From: Schaalia canis
Lineage (GTDB): Bacteria; Actinomycetota; Actinomycetes; Actinomycetales; Actinomycetaceae
Direction: 5' to 3'
Assembly (NCBI RefSeq): GCF_003858455.1
Contig: NZ_RQZF01000004.1
Coordinates: forward strand, 1 to 64,000
Length of the DNA stretch: 64,000 nt
Position numbers and translations under genes: made by a program. Of this stretch, positions 34,364 through 43,311 are shown piece after piece (the stretch's first letter is position 1; each line of letters opens with the position of its first letter). The notes below the pieces were generated by a model. That model saw nothing but the letters and a program-made list of their open reading frames with translations, did not search any database and was not told where the DNA came from.

Positions 34364-35673
34364 CCCAGTGCCTTCCAGATTGCGACGCTGACATCGTCGA
34401 GGCCGGGAGCGGTGACCACGGGGAATCCTCCGATGGTGCGCAGGTCGAGCGTTTGAGAGGCGTCGAGGCGGATAGCGGCGACGATCATATTGAGTGGCAG
34501 GTGTGCCAGTGCGACGTGCATATCGTTGGGGGCTGTTCGGGAGCCGGTGATGACGACGGCCACGGAGGCTTGGGGGACGTCATTGCCAGCTTTGTGGGTA
34601 AGTTCAGGCAGGCGCTCAGCGGCGATGACACGCTCAATGCCGGAGAGGGAGTCGAGGGCGTGCATAACACTGGGGGTTTTGAGTTGGCCAGCCTGGGTGA
34701 CGATGGAGACCTCTTTTGATTCGGTCATCGTGGCGCGGGCCAGGGAAGCCGCCGCCGAGACACCGTCTTCGAATTCCTCGTCGCTGCCCCAGGCATCCTG
34801 GTCAAGATCGAGGATGATGAGCAGGTGGGAGCGTCGGGTTTCCTCGAATTGGCGGACCATGAGCTTGCCGGTACGGGCAGTGGTTTTCCAGTGGATATTG
34901 CGCCTGTCGTCGCCGGGAATGTAGTCGCGTAGGGCGTGGAAGGAGACGTCTGCGGAGGACAGGTCCTGCGTGGTGACGCCCTCAACGTCGCGGATAAAGC
35001 CGATGGCGGTGGCCGAGACATTCACGGTGCGCGGGTGAATGTAGAGTTCCGTCGCCTCTGACCAGGTTTGTGTCCGGCGTACAAGGCCCAGGGCATCACC
35101 GCGCACGGAGCTGGCTGGGCCGACGGGGATAATGCCGCGACGGGTAGTAGCAATACCAAAGGGTTCGGCGTGGCTGTCTCCTGCAGCGAGCCTGGTGGTG
35201 GTGAAGGAGGCGGCGCCGGCACCAACTTGCAGCTCGATGCGAGCGGCTGGGAGGGCGCGACTGGTGGGGTTGGTGACGGTGAGTTCACCGAGGGCACGCT
35301 CGCCCACACTGACCCGCGTTCGTTCGAGGTTCAGGTCAATGGCGTAGCCGGAGCGTCCGATCGACCAGATGAGGGCGATGAGGACGGTGACGACGAAGGT
35401 GGTGCCGATGCCAGCGATCTCCATCCACGCATGCTGCCAGCCTGCGAGCATCGCCACTACGCCCGTTGCCAGAATGCCCCACCCCAGGGGGGTGATGCCT
35501 TCGGTGAGGGACAGAAGGGAGCCGAGGACGGGTATTGCGCGCGCGGCATTGCGGAGCCTGTGGGCGTAGGCTGATGCGGCACTCCAGCGCTCGCTGAGCG
35601 CAAGGCGTAGCCGCATCAGCGGGCCAAGGTTACTCCGCCTATAGCGGGTAGAGGCGATGGATCGGCGTGCCAC
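34360..35673 (-). CDS. DUF58 domain protein
   Basis: 437 residues. Two transmembrane helices near 55-110 (GWGILATGVVAMLAGWQHAWMEIAGIGTTFVVTVLIALIW), a beta-sandwich region (LGELTVTNPTSRALPAARIELQVG), then the DUF58 signature DVSFHALRDYIPGDDRRNIHWKTTARTGKLMVRQFEE and a vWA-like end (LLIILDLDQDAW). DUF58 proteins are partners of MoxR ATPases in many bacteria. The gene lies 2 bases after moxR and overlaps the transglutaminase-like gene, so the trio MoxR-DUF58-transglutaminase is complete. Exact role unknown; assembly or maturation of surface complexes is the usual proposal. Confidence 0.92.
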   Translation of the reverse strand: MARRSIASTRYRRSNLGPLMRLRLALSERWSAASAYAHRLRNAARAIPVLGSLLSLTEGITPLGWGILATGVVAMLAGWQHAWMEIAGIGTTFVVTVLIALIWSIGRSGYAIDLNLERTRVSVGERALGELTVTNPTSRALPAARIELQVGAGAASFTTTRLAAGDSHAEPFGIATTRRGIIPVGPASSVRGDALGLVRRTQTWSEATELYIHPRTVNVSATAIGFIRDVEGVTTQDLSSADVSFHALRDYIPGDDRRNIHWKTTARTGKLMVRQFEETRRSHLLIILDLDQDAWGSDEEFEDGVSAAASLARATMTESKEVSIVTQAGQLKTPSVMHALDSLSGIERVIAAERLPELTHKAGNDVPQASVAVVITGSRTAPNDMHVALAHLPLNMIVAAIRLDASQTLDLRTIGGFPVVTAPGLDDVSVAIWKALG

Positions 35674-35675
35674 TG

Positions 35676-36641
35676 TCAGGCCTTCGTGGTGGGGATTTGC
35701 ACGGACTTCAGGGCTGCATCAATGACGCCGTCGCGGGTGGCGCCGCCAAATTCTGCGTCGGGGTCGAGAACCAGGCGGTGTGCCCAGACGCGGTGGGCGA
35801 GGCTTTGAATGTCGTCGGGGATGACGTGGTTGCGGCCCTGGGCCATGGCCCACACGCGGGCTGCGCGCATCATGGCGATGGCACCGCGAGTGGAGACACC
35901 AATGCGGACAGTGGCATCGTCACGGGTGGCGCGGCACAGTCCGTGGACGTAGAGGGCGACGGAACGGTCAACGTAGTTCTCAGCCGCCAAGTCAGCCATG
36001 TCGGCCACAGCCTTGGTCGAGATGACAGGGGTGAGCTGGGTGGAGCGGTCCGGGGCGGAGGAGCCCAGGATGATTTCCACGCTGGCGTCTTCGTCGGGGT
36101 AGCCCAGTTCGGTCTTCATGAGGAAGCGGTCGAGCTGTGCTTCGGGCAGCTTGTAGGTGCCAGCCTGCTCCACCGGGTTCTGGGTAGCGATCACCATGAA
36201 GGGGCGACCGGTTTCGTGGCGGACGCCGTCAACAGTGACGCGGGATTCTTCCATGACTTCCAGCAACGCCGACTGGGTCTTGGGCGAGGCGCGGTTGATT
36301 TCATCAGCGAGCACGATGGAGGCAAAGATCGGACCCTTGTGGAAGTCCCATGTGCCGGTGCGCTGGTCGTAGATGGTGACGCCCGTAATGTCGGAGGGCA
36401 ACAGGTCAGGGGTGAACTGGATGCGCGAGTGCGTGCCCTGCACGGTGGCGGCGATAGCGCGGGCGAGGGCGGTCTTGCCGGTGCCCGGGGCATCTTCGAG
36501 GAGCAGGTGGCCTTCTGCCAGCATGGTGGTCAATGCCAGGCGGATGACATCTTCCTTACCGAGCAGTGCTTTTCCGACATTTTCCACAATGCGTTCGAAG
36601 GTATCTGAGAACCATTGTGCATTTTCCTGTGTGACGGTCAT
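35676..36641 (-). CDS. MoxR-family AAA+ ATPase
   Basis: 321 residues from ATG 36639-36641 (AAAGGA upstream). A six-codon extension to a TTG is less likely. Walker A EDAPGTGKTALARAI near 45, Walker B IVLADEINRASPKTQSALLEVM near 112, sensor segment ATQNPVEQAGTYKLPEAQLDRF, arginine-finger region and a C-terminal lid (ALAHRVWAHRLVLDPDAEF-like). A chaperone-type ATPase that works with DUF58/vWA proteins. It follows the giant surface-protein gene by 45 bases and is likely co-transcribed with it. It corresponds to the 'aaa-atp' gene of PFNA clusters. Confidence 0.93.
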   Translation of the reverse strand: MTVTQENAQWFSDTFERIVENVGKALLGKEDVIRLALTTMLAEGHLLLEDAPGTGKTALARAIAATVQGTHSRIQFTPDLLPSDITGVTIYDQRTGTWDFHKGPIFASIVLADEINRASPKTQSALLEVMEESRVTVDGVRHETGRPFMVIATQNPVEQAGTYKLPEAQLDRFLMKTELGYPDEDASVEIILGSSAPDRSTQLTPVISTKAVADMADLAAENYVDRSVALYVHGLCRATRDDATVRIGVSTRGAIAMMRAARVWAMAQGRNHVIPDDIQSLAHRVWAHRLVLDPDAEFGGATRDGVIDAALKSVQIPTTKA

Positions 36642-36686
36642 TTGAGGTTTTCCTTTCAAGCTTTCGAGCGGTGGCTCCAGGTCCTT

Positions 36687-39600
36687 CTATCGACGATTAC
36701 CCTCACAATGAACATTGACTAAGTATCTATCTGCGGCCGCGAAGATTCCGGCTCCGAAGAAGGGCGGTATTGAGTGATAGAAACCATTGGAGTCAACGGT
36801 GATGATTTCGTCATCATCGCCCAGGTTTTTGCTCCATGCACCGGTGGTCCAGCACTTCACCTGACTGTGGGGGGGCCAATCCTCGAGTCTGATTCTCACC
36901 CACTGACAACCGGCACCACAGTTGGGCACATAGCCGCTGATATTGTGGGTACCACCGAAACGGTCAACGCTGTAGTAGCGGCCATAGCTACGTGCATTCG
37001 CTTCTGCGCAGACAGTCTCAGAGGTTCGACGTCCTAATTCATCTGAGGTCTGAACAGCTTGGACGCAGAGTTGCCCACGATTACCTTCGCCGACGTTAAA
37101 TGGCCGGTGACCTTCAGCGCTGTGTGCAATGGTTTCCGAAGCGCTTCCCGAAAGGACGAGTTGCGTTCCTCGGCCACCATTTGTTGATCCCTTCCACGTG
37201 CAATCGACCCATCCAACTCCACCTGCCCAGCATGAGACTTGCGGGTTTGACGGCGGCCCAAAGGGTGACACTGATGCACTCGCGACTTCAGTGGAGTACA
37301 CAGCACTACCAGTCTTTTCACCGACTGCACGAATCCGCACGGTGGTGGCCTGTCCATTGCTGAGACCATTGCCTGAGAGCACGCTGCCGTCCAGCGGCGC
37401 CCAGCCTCCACCTGCGCTCCATTCGTAGCGCAGTTGTCCGGGACTCCAGCCTTGACCGGCAGGGCTGCCTGAGTACTCAATACGCACCTGGTTGTTCTCA
37501 CCGGTTGCCCGCACAGAAGCGATGCTCGGCGGCAGGGGCTGGCCCACCACCCAGGTGCTCACGTTTGCTGCCTCAGAGGTTCTGGCAACAGCGTTTGCCC
37601 CGTCATTCGTGGCGGTCACCGTGAATTGCACCTGTTCGGCGTTAAAGCCCACTCCTTCAAGGGAGGTAGATGTTGCCGGAGCCTGCACGGTCTTTGTCAC
37701 CCCACCGGCGCTCACCGTGTAATACTCGATCTCACGGCCGTTAATATTCGCTGGGCGTGTCCAGCTGACATCCACGCTGGCCACCTGACCAGTGCCACTC
37801 CCCAGGCCGCCGTAGCTTGCGGCCAGGCTACCAACAGGCCCAGGCGCACCGTAGGGCACCATAGCGGGGCTGGCCTGCGACGCAGGCGATGATCCCTTGC
37901 CATTACGCGCCGTCACCGTGGCAACATACTCAGCGCCATTGGTCAGGCCCGTGAAGGTGACACTCTGGTTTGAGGCAGAAACCGTCTGCGTACCCGCTGG
38001 TGAGAGCGTGACCTCGTAATCAATCAAGGCCGATCCCTCATTGTGGGGCGGCTGCCAACTGACGGTCAGCTCCCGGTCTCCTGCCTTCAGTGTCGGCGCA
38101 GCCGGTGCCTCAGGCTCAATATCAATCATGGTCGTGGCCTGATTCGACGCCTCCGACACACCAACCTCGTTCGTCGCCGTCACCGAGAAGGTATGCTCCA
38201 CGCCGTTCTTACGGTTCGGGATAAGGCAGGTGGTGACCAGCCCACACTCTTGGGTATCACCCTGGGTATGGTCGGTGACGGTAAAGCCGGTGATAGGCGT
38301 GCCATTGGCTGGGCCTGCCGTCCAAGACACCTGAGCGGTTCCCGAAGAGTTCGACACCACTGAGGCATTGGTAGGAGCCCCAGGCTTATCGCGTACGGTG
38401 GCTGTCACAATCCCGCGGACTTCGCGTGAGGGATCCTTCGTGACGTCCACAACGGTGTAGCTCACCGTGAAGGTGCCATTAAAACCAGTATTGGCACTGA
38501 TACTCAGCTGCGTGCCATTAGCGGTCACTGCGCCACCCTCGCCAGCGCTGGGCGCGCCAACCAGGGTAATAGCGCCCTGATCCTGGAAGGGGTTCGTTGC
38601 GTACTGGGTGACATCCACCGTCGTTGACTTGCCCGCATCCAAGGTCACCTGAGCCTCGGAGGTCTGAATGAGCGGACGCGAGGAGGAAACGATCGTCACC
38701 GGCACATCAGCCTCGGTAGTCCCTCCGCGCCTATCATCGACGCTGATCCGAAGCGAACCAGCGCTACCGCGCTGGGCATCTGCGGGGGCCGATACCGACA
38801 GTTTCGTGCCCGACACCGATGCACTCAGACCGGCAGGCGCATTCCCCACGATCGTGTAGCTCATCGACGCTGGATCGTCCTTATCGGGATCGGTCACCAT
38901 TAGCGCCAGGTCAGCCACCGCTGCTTCCTCGCCAGGAGCTACTTCAACTGCCGTAGGCGTAAAGGTCGGCGGGCGGTTATCAGCCGGTTCAACCTCAATC
39001 GGTAAGGTGACCACCGCGGTGCGTCCCTCTGAGTCATTAAGGTCCTTGCCGTCGGTGACTTCCAGGGTGATCGACGTCAGGCCAGAGAAATCCTCCTTAG
39101 CTGTAAACACCAAGGTCTTGGCGTCCTTGACTAGGGGATCGCCATTCGTGCCCAAACCGGCACTCACCTTGTCATTGGAGGTAATGAGCACCGAGCGTCC
39201 ATCCCTGGCAATGATGTGATCATTGATCGGGATTTCCTTCTTTTGGCCAGCCTTGACTTTGATCGGCACGCTCGTCGTATCGACGGTCGGACGAGTAATG
39301 TCCGTTCCGGGAACGCGAATCACGGCCGATGCCTTCTTGCCCGTTGGATCAGTCACGGTATAGATCAAGATCTGGGCTTCGGGGGTCAGACTCACTGACA
39401 CGGTACCGTCAGTATTGACGCGCACATTGGCGTCACTGGAGCTAATCGTGGCATCTGCAATGTCACCGTCAGGGTCTTCATCATTGACCAGGACGGGGAC
39501 CGTGACTGCATTGTTCTCTGCGGTCTGAAGGTCTTCGCTGGTCACCGAATCGTCACGTGCGATTGGTGCGAGCTCGGGAGCCTCGTTCTTGACGATCACT

Positions 39601-42600
39601 GTCAAAATGCCCTGGGCTGAACCGCCTTTACGGTCACTCACAGCGTAGGAGATCACATGACTACCCTCGGCCTCTGGCGCCACAACAACTACGCGTCCTG
39701 AACGCTCGGACAGGTCCAGTCCGGCAGTCTGGGACGACAGGGAGTCCTTTTCCAACACCACATCATCGCCGTCAGGGTCAATGTCATTGCTCAGCACGGC
39801 AACGGCAACCTTGGTCTTGGGGCGCACCTGAACCTGGTCAGGCAAAGCCACAGGATTTTGATTGGTGCCCGCGCGGGGAGCCACACCGACACGCACTGTC
39901 GCGCTCGCCTGCTTACCTAGGCGATCTTCAACCAGATAGGTGAAACTGTCAGTGCCCTTGGCATCTTCAGCGGCGGTGTAACGCAGAAGCGTTCCCTCCT
40001 GGGTGACGGTGCCCAACTTTGGCGCACTTGCCAAACCAACCAGGCTCACTGAGTCGCCCTCGGGGTCAATATTGTCCAGGGGCACGAGAATATCCACCTC
40101 ACGCCCCGCGATCGTGCGGGCCGTCAGATCCTTCGGACGGGGGGCTGTGTTGGTATCAGCATCCATTGCGACCACCACCAGGTTAACCACAGCGGAGGCG
40201 ACATTTCCCATGGCGTCATGAACGGTATAGACGATTTTCCCTGAGCCGCCGCGCTCACCACCGCGCACGCGGATGACATTGTCGGAGATAAACACCGTAC
40301 CCAGATCAGGCTTGATTTCATGCTGCAGATCATTCGACACGGTCAGCTTCAAACCCGCAGGCGAGCGGTCGTTGGCAAGAACGGCCACCGAGGCCACGTC
40401 ACCCGCTCGGACAATGATCTGATCATCATTGAGCTCAGGTGGCTCATTGCCGGTCTGTGCAGGCTTTGGCAGCACGGTGACCGTCGCTGTTGCAGAGGCA
40501 ACACCGTTGGACACCGTGTAGCTGAAGGTCTCGGGACCATTCAGACCACGCGGCGCCGTCACACGCACCATCTGGTTATTAATGAGTGCCACCACCAGCG
40601 GCGATGTTGCAGGTACATCAAGCTTCTGAACGGTGAGTACGCCACCGGTGGGATCAGAGTCATTCGCCAGAAGATCAACCAAAACCTGGCCACCTTCAGG
40701 CAGGACACCCAAGTCAGGTTCAGCGCTGGGCGGTGCTTCCGTTGCAGCATCAATGACATCAATACGGATAACACCCGGGCCTGTTGCTGGGCCGTCAGTA
40801 ATGACGTAGCCCAAGTAGTAGGTGCCCACGGCATTACCCTGAATGCTGATCGTGCCAGCGGCGCCATCCATTGTGGCCGTCACACCAGCAGGGGAGTTCT
40901 CAATCTGAACCAAACGTAGTGGATCACCATTGGGGTCAGTGTCATTGGTCAGTGGAGAAAACGACGTTGAGGAACCCTGCCGGACAATCACATGGTCAGC
41001 GTTCGCAACAGGGGCTTCATTACCCGATTCCTTAACGTTGACAACAATCTGCCCCTCACCTGTATCACGTCCATCAGAGACGAACAGGGTGACCTGATCC
41101 TTTCCTGGCCCGTGTCCAATCTCGGCCACATCCACGCTGCCATTAACGTGCGTGCGCACGCTAATGCCTGCAGGTGCTGTTGCACTTTCAAGGTAGAAGG
41201 GATCGCCATCGGGATCCACCCAATTCGCCAGCGCGTTAATTGTTGCCTTGCGTCCCGTCCCCAGTGAGATGGTGGGGACAATGGTTTGAGTTGGAGGAGA
41301 GTTCACGTCGTCGCCGTGCACGCTTAGGGTGACGCGGGCTTTTGCTGTACCGCCACGCCCATCGGATACCTCGTACTCGAAAGAAGCCGCTCCGGAGGCA
41401 TCAGGGGCAACGTGGATTTGCAGTACAGAACCGTCCCGAGCACTCACCACTTCACCGATTGAAGGCTGACTCACGGCTATTGCGGTGAGGAAGTCTCCAT
41501 CAATATCAGAATCGTTCTGAAGGACAGGAAGGATCGCGGTGCGCCCTGCTCGTACACCGAACTCATCGTCAACAGCTACGGGGGGAGTGTTCTGCTCCGA
41601 ACGTTCCGGTAGAAGTGTCTGCTCGGTTTCATCGGGAGACTCTTCTTCGGTGTCGTCCTCAGATTCGATAGTGGATTCAATCTGATCCCAGTTATCGACC
41701 AGCAGCATATTTTCATCTGGAAGCCACAGGCCACCAGACTTCACGTCGTTTAGGACAATCACGTCACGGTTGACGCGGAATACTGCCTGTTCGGCAGACT
41801 TCATCGTGTCAACGGTGAGAGCAACAGTGTCTTCTTCGACTGCACATTGACGTAAGAAAGCGCCGGTTCCAGCCCATGCACCATACATGCAACTCTGATG
41901 ACGGACGGGGCGTGAAGGATTGCCAGCTTGTTCCATGGCAGGGTAGGTGGTCACAGTTCCACCGCCCATTGGCACCTCAAGCAATGCAGCGTCGGAGGCG
42001 ACAAGAACACTTTCTGCCTGCGGGCCGGATTCCTGGAGGGTCAGATTCTTTCCTTCAAGAACCTGTGTCTTCCCATCAGCAAAAATAAGTGTCGATGTGT
42101 TCCGGTCAAGGACCACCGGAGTTGAACCAACTGCGGCGACCTGAAGTGTCGAATCACCATTGATTCCACTTCCACTGAGGTCGTGTTCAACGGTCTCTTT
42201 CACCTGCCCCTTGGGAATTACACTGACCAGTTTTGATCCTGCTGAGGAGGCAACATGTACCGATCCGTCTAGACCAACTGCAGTGAGCGCTCCCGGCATC
42301 TCCGTCACATCCGGATCGGTTTCTTCAGGAAGAAAAGACGCGGGTGCAGCGGCATCTTGAATCCATACCTTGCCTGATACACCATCGGTGATAGCCACTG
42401 TTGGACCACCAGCAGTTGTCGCCATGCCGGCATACTCAACCGGTGTAGTAAGCGCAGCGTTGGAGACGTCGATACCAGTCAGCGTTGAGGCCTCGCCGTC
42501 AGAGAGCAGAACCTGTTCACCGTTTTGGAAGACGTTGAAAACAGCTGACGCGGCACGTAATCCCGTGTCGAGGAGACGCGCGGGGTAGTTAAGGTGTGCA

Positions 42601-42761
42601 ACCAGACGCAAGTTGGCGTTCGTCACCCATACGCCACCGTCGTTCAGATCAACCTCTGTGGTGTGAACACCGGGGTTCAAGAGTGCAACAACTAACGAGG
42701 TCACAGCTCCAACAGTGGCTGATACACCCGCCACCTTACGTACACGTGAACTCCGCGCCAT
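36687..42761 (-). CDS. Giant surface protein with tandem cadherin/Ig-like and FN3 repeats
   Basis: 2024 residues from ATG 42759-42761 (GAGAGG 8 bases upstream; a TTG 20 codons earlier lies inside the operator and is rejected). N-terminal anchor helix (VAGVSATVGAVTSLVVALL), residues ~35-390 with propeller-like segments (VWVTNANLRLVAHLNYP), then about eleven ~95-residue repeats with the pattern N-x-PPVA-DD ... VL-NDSDPDGD, typical of cadherin-like/Ig bacterial repeats. Three to four fibronectin-III domains follow (PGAPTNASV, APAAPTLKAGDRELTVSWQPP, APGPVGSLAA), and a C-terminal ~190 residues with several Cys (CWAGGVGWVDCTW, VPNCGAGCQWV). No sortase signal, so membrane-anchored by its N-terminus. 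It corresponds to 'fn3' of PFNA clusters, proposed to act in host contact. Confidence 0.9.
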   Translation of the reverse strand: MARSSRVRKVAGVSATVGAVTSLVVALLNPGVHTTEVDLNDGGVWVTNANLRLVAHLNYPARLLDTGLRAASAVFNVFQNGEQVLLSDGEASTLTGIDVSNAALTTPVEYAGMATTAGGPTVAITDGVSGKVWIQDAAAPASFLPEETDPDVTEMPGALTAVGLDGSVHVASSAGSKLVSVIPKGQVKETVEHDLSGSGINGDSTLQVAAVGSTPVVLDRNTSTLIFADGKTQVLEGKNLTLQESGPQAESVLVASDAALLEVPMGGGTVTTYPAMEQAGNPSRPVRHQSCMYGAWAGTGAFLRQCAVEEDTVALTVDTMKSAEQAVFRVNRDVIVLNDVKSGGLWLPDENMLLVDNWDQIESTIESEDDTEEESPDETEQTLLPERSEQNTPPVAVDDEFGVRAGRTAILPVLQNDSDIDGDFLTAIAVSQPSIGEVVSARDGSVLQIHVAPDASGAASFEYEVSDGRGGTAKARVTLSVHGDDVNSPPTQTIVPTISLGTGRKATINALANWVDPDGDPFYLESATAPAGISVRTHVNGSVDVAEIGHGPGKDQVTLFVSDGRDTGEGQIVVNVKESGNEAPVANADHVIVRQGSSTSFSPLTNDTDPNGDPLRLVQIENSPAGVTATMDGAAGTISIQGNAVGTYYLGYVITDGPATGPGVIRIDVIDAATEAPPSAEPDLGVLPEGGQVLVDLLANDSDPTGGVLTVQKLDVPATSPLVVALINNQMVRVTAPRGLNGPETFSYTVSNGVASATATVTVLPKPAQTGNEPPELNDDQIIVRAGDVASVAVLANDRSPAGLKLTVSNDLQHEIKPDLGTVFISDNVIRVRGGERGGSGKIVYTVHDAMGNVASAVVNLVVVAMDADTNTAPRPKDLTARTIAGREVDILVPLDNIDPEGDSVSLVGLASAPKLGTVTQEGTLLRYTAAEDAKGTDSFTYLVEDRLGKQASATVRVGVAPRAGTNQNPVALPDQVQVRPKTKVAVAVLSNDIDPDGDDVVLEKDSLSSQTAGLDLSERSGRVVVVAPEAEGSHVISYAVSDRKGGSAQGILTVIVKNEAPELAPIARDDSVTSEDLQTAENNAVTVPVLVNDEDPDGDIADATISSSDANVRVNTDGTVSVSLTPEAQILIYTVTDPTGKKASAVIRVPGTDITRPTVDTTSVPIKVKAGQKKEIPINDHIIARDGRSVLITSNDKVSAGLGTNGDPLVKDAKTLVFTAKEDFSGLTSITLEVTDGKDLNDSEGRTAVVTLPIEVEPADNRPPTFTPTAVEVAPGEEAAVADLALMVTDPDKDDPASMSYTIVGNAPAGLSASVSGTKLSVSAPADAQRGSAGSLRISVDDRRGGTTEADVPVTIVSSSRPLIQTSEAQVTLDAGKSTTVDVTQYATNPFQDQGAITLVGAPSAGEGGAVTANGTQLSISANTGFNGTFTVSYTVVDVTKDPSREVRGIVTATVRDKPGAPTNASVVSNSSGTAQVSWTAGPANGTPITGFTVTDHTQGDTQECGLVTTCLIPNRKNGVEHTFSVTATNEVGVSEASNQATTMIDIEPEAPAAPTLKAGDRELTVSWQPPHNEGSALIDYEVTLSPAGTQTVSASNQSVTFTGLTNGAEYVATVTARNGKGSSPASQASPAMVPYGAPGPVGSLAASYGGLGSGTGQVASVDVSWTRPANINGREIEYYTVSAGGVTKTVQAPATSTSLEGVGFNAEQVQFTVTATNDGANAVARTSEAANVSTWVVGQPLPPSIASVRATGENNQVRIEYSGSPAGQGWSPGQLRYEWSAGGGWAPLDGSVLSGNGLSNGQATTVRIRAVGEKTGSAVYSTEVASASVSPFGPPSNPQVSCWAGGVGWVDCTWKGSTNGGRGTQLVLSGSASETIAHSAEGHRPFNVGEGNRGQLCVQAVQTSDELGRRTSETVCAEANARSYGRYYSVDRFGGTHNISGYVPNCGAGCQWVRIRLEDWPPHSQVKCWTTGAWSKNLGDDDEIITVDSNGFYHSIPPFFGAGIFAAADRYLVNVHCEGNRR

Positions 42762-42795
42762 GAATGACACCTCTCCTTGGGCAACTGAGACCACG

Positions 42796-42840
42796 GTGCC
42801 AAAAGAGCGCGCCTTTCCCAATGGGGATCTTTCCCCATTG
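42796..42840 (-). promoter_or_regulatory. Promoter region of the giant surface-protein operon with shared operator, copy 3
   Basis: 9-bp arms CAATGGGGA (42819-42827) and TCCCCATTG (42832-42840), 4-base spacer. Reading toward the gene, CCCCATTG is followed after exactly 15 bases by TTTGGCAC (42796-42803), the same arrangement as at WXG100 (20401-20431). The palindrome is about 60 bases from the ATG. It may be an operator with a -35-like word beside it; no clear -10 was found. Confidence 0.6.
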
Positions 42841-43309
42841 CTGCGACAGACTCCTCAAGGATGGACTCAGCAACGACTCCTGTATCTAAACATGCACGCA
42901 ATGAAAATATTTTCAATAAATACATATAGGAAAATGTCGCATACTGCTGGGAAATCTCTCAAACTCACCTGACCTGCATATACATTTCTTTAAATGACAC
43001 TACGAAGATCTCCAACCCTTCAAGATGGACGCTAGTTTGTGGCAAACATCACCGATCTCAGATACTTCCCCGCGTCCAACAGATCTCACTAGGTAGACAG
43101 ATCTTTTCAGCAAACACCCATAGTTCCCCAAGGAGATTCATTGCAGAAATCCAGGCTACGGGGGTAGTGGAGTCTTATGGTCGGGAAGCAAGTCCGCTTC
43201 GTGCGACTGGTAAGCCGCGCCAAGCAGCTTCGCTTCTTCCAGCAGGTGCGATCAAACTCTTTTGAACAGGCGTGGAACGCACTCTTGACCTGTATATTCG
43301 CCCTTTAGA
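42841..43309. other. Divergent intergenic region, AT-rich, with a perfect 14-bp palindrome
   Basis: About 470 bases between the giant-protein gene and the second fucosidase. The part 42880-42990 is distinctly AT-rich compared with its surroundings and contains TGAAAATATTTTCA (42902-42915), a perfect palindrome and a possible binding site. Further right, ACCCATAGTTCCCC (43120-43133) resembles half of the shared operator. No gene was found. Confidence 0.45.
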
Positions 43310-43311
43310 AT
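43285..43311 (+). promoter_or_regulatory. Promoter candidate giving a leaderless fucosidase mRNA
   Basis: TTGACC (43285-43290), 15-base spacer, TAGAAT (43306-43311, fits the TANNNT consensus of leaderless actinobacterial promoters). A transcript would begin near 43318-43319, at the second in-frame ATG (43319). No ribosome-binding site precedes either ATG. Confidence 0.4.

Noticed and set aside
35667-36608. 313-codon frame on the plus strand opposite the MoxR gene
   Set aside because: Same mirror effect of codon bias; the minus strand has Walker A and B motifs and operon context.
42762-42821. Extension of the giant protein by 20 codons to a TTG
   Set aside because: The TTG lies inside the palindrome at 42819-42840 and has no ribosome-binding site, whereas the ATG at 42761 has one.
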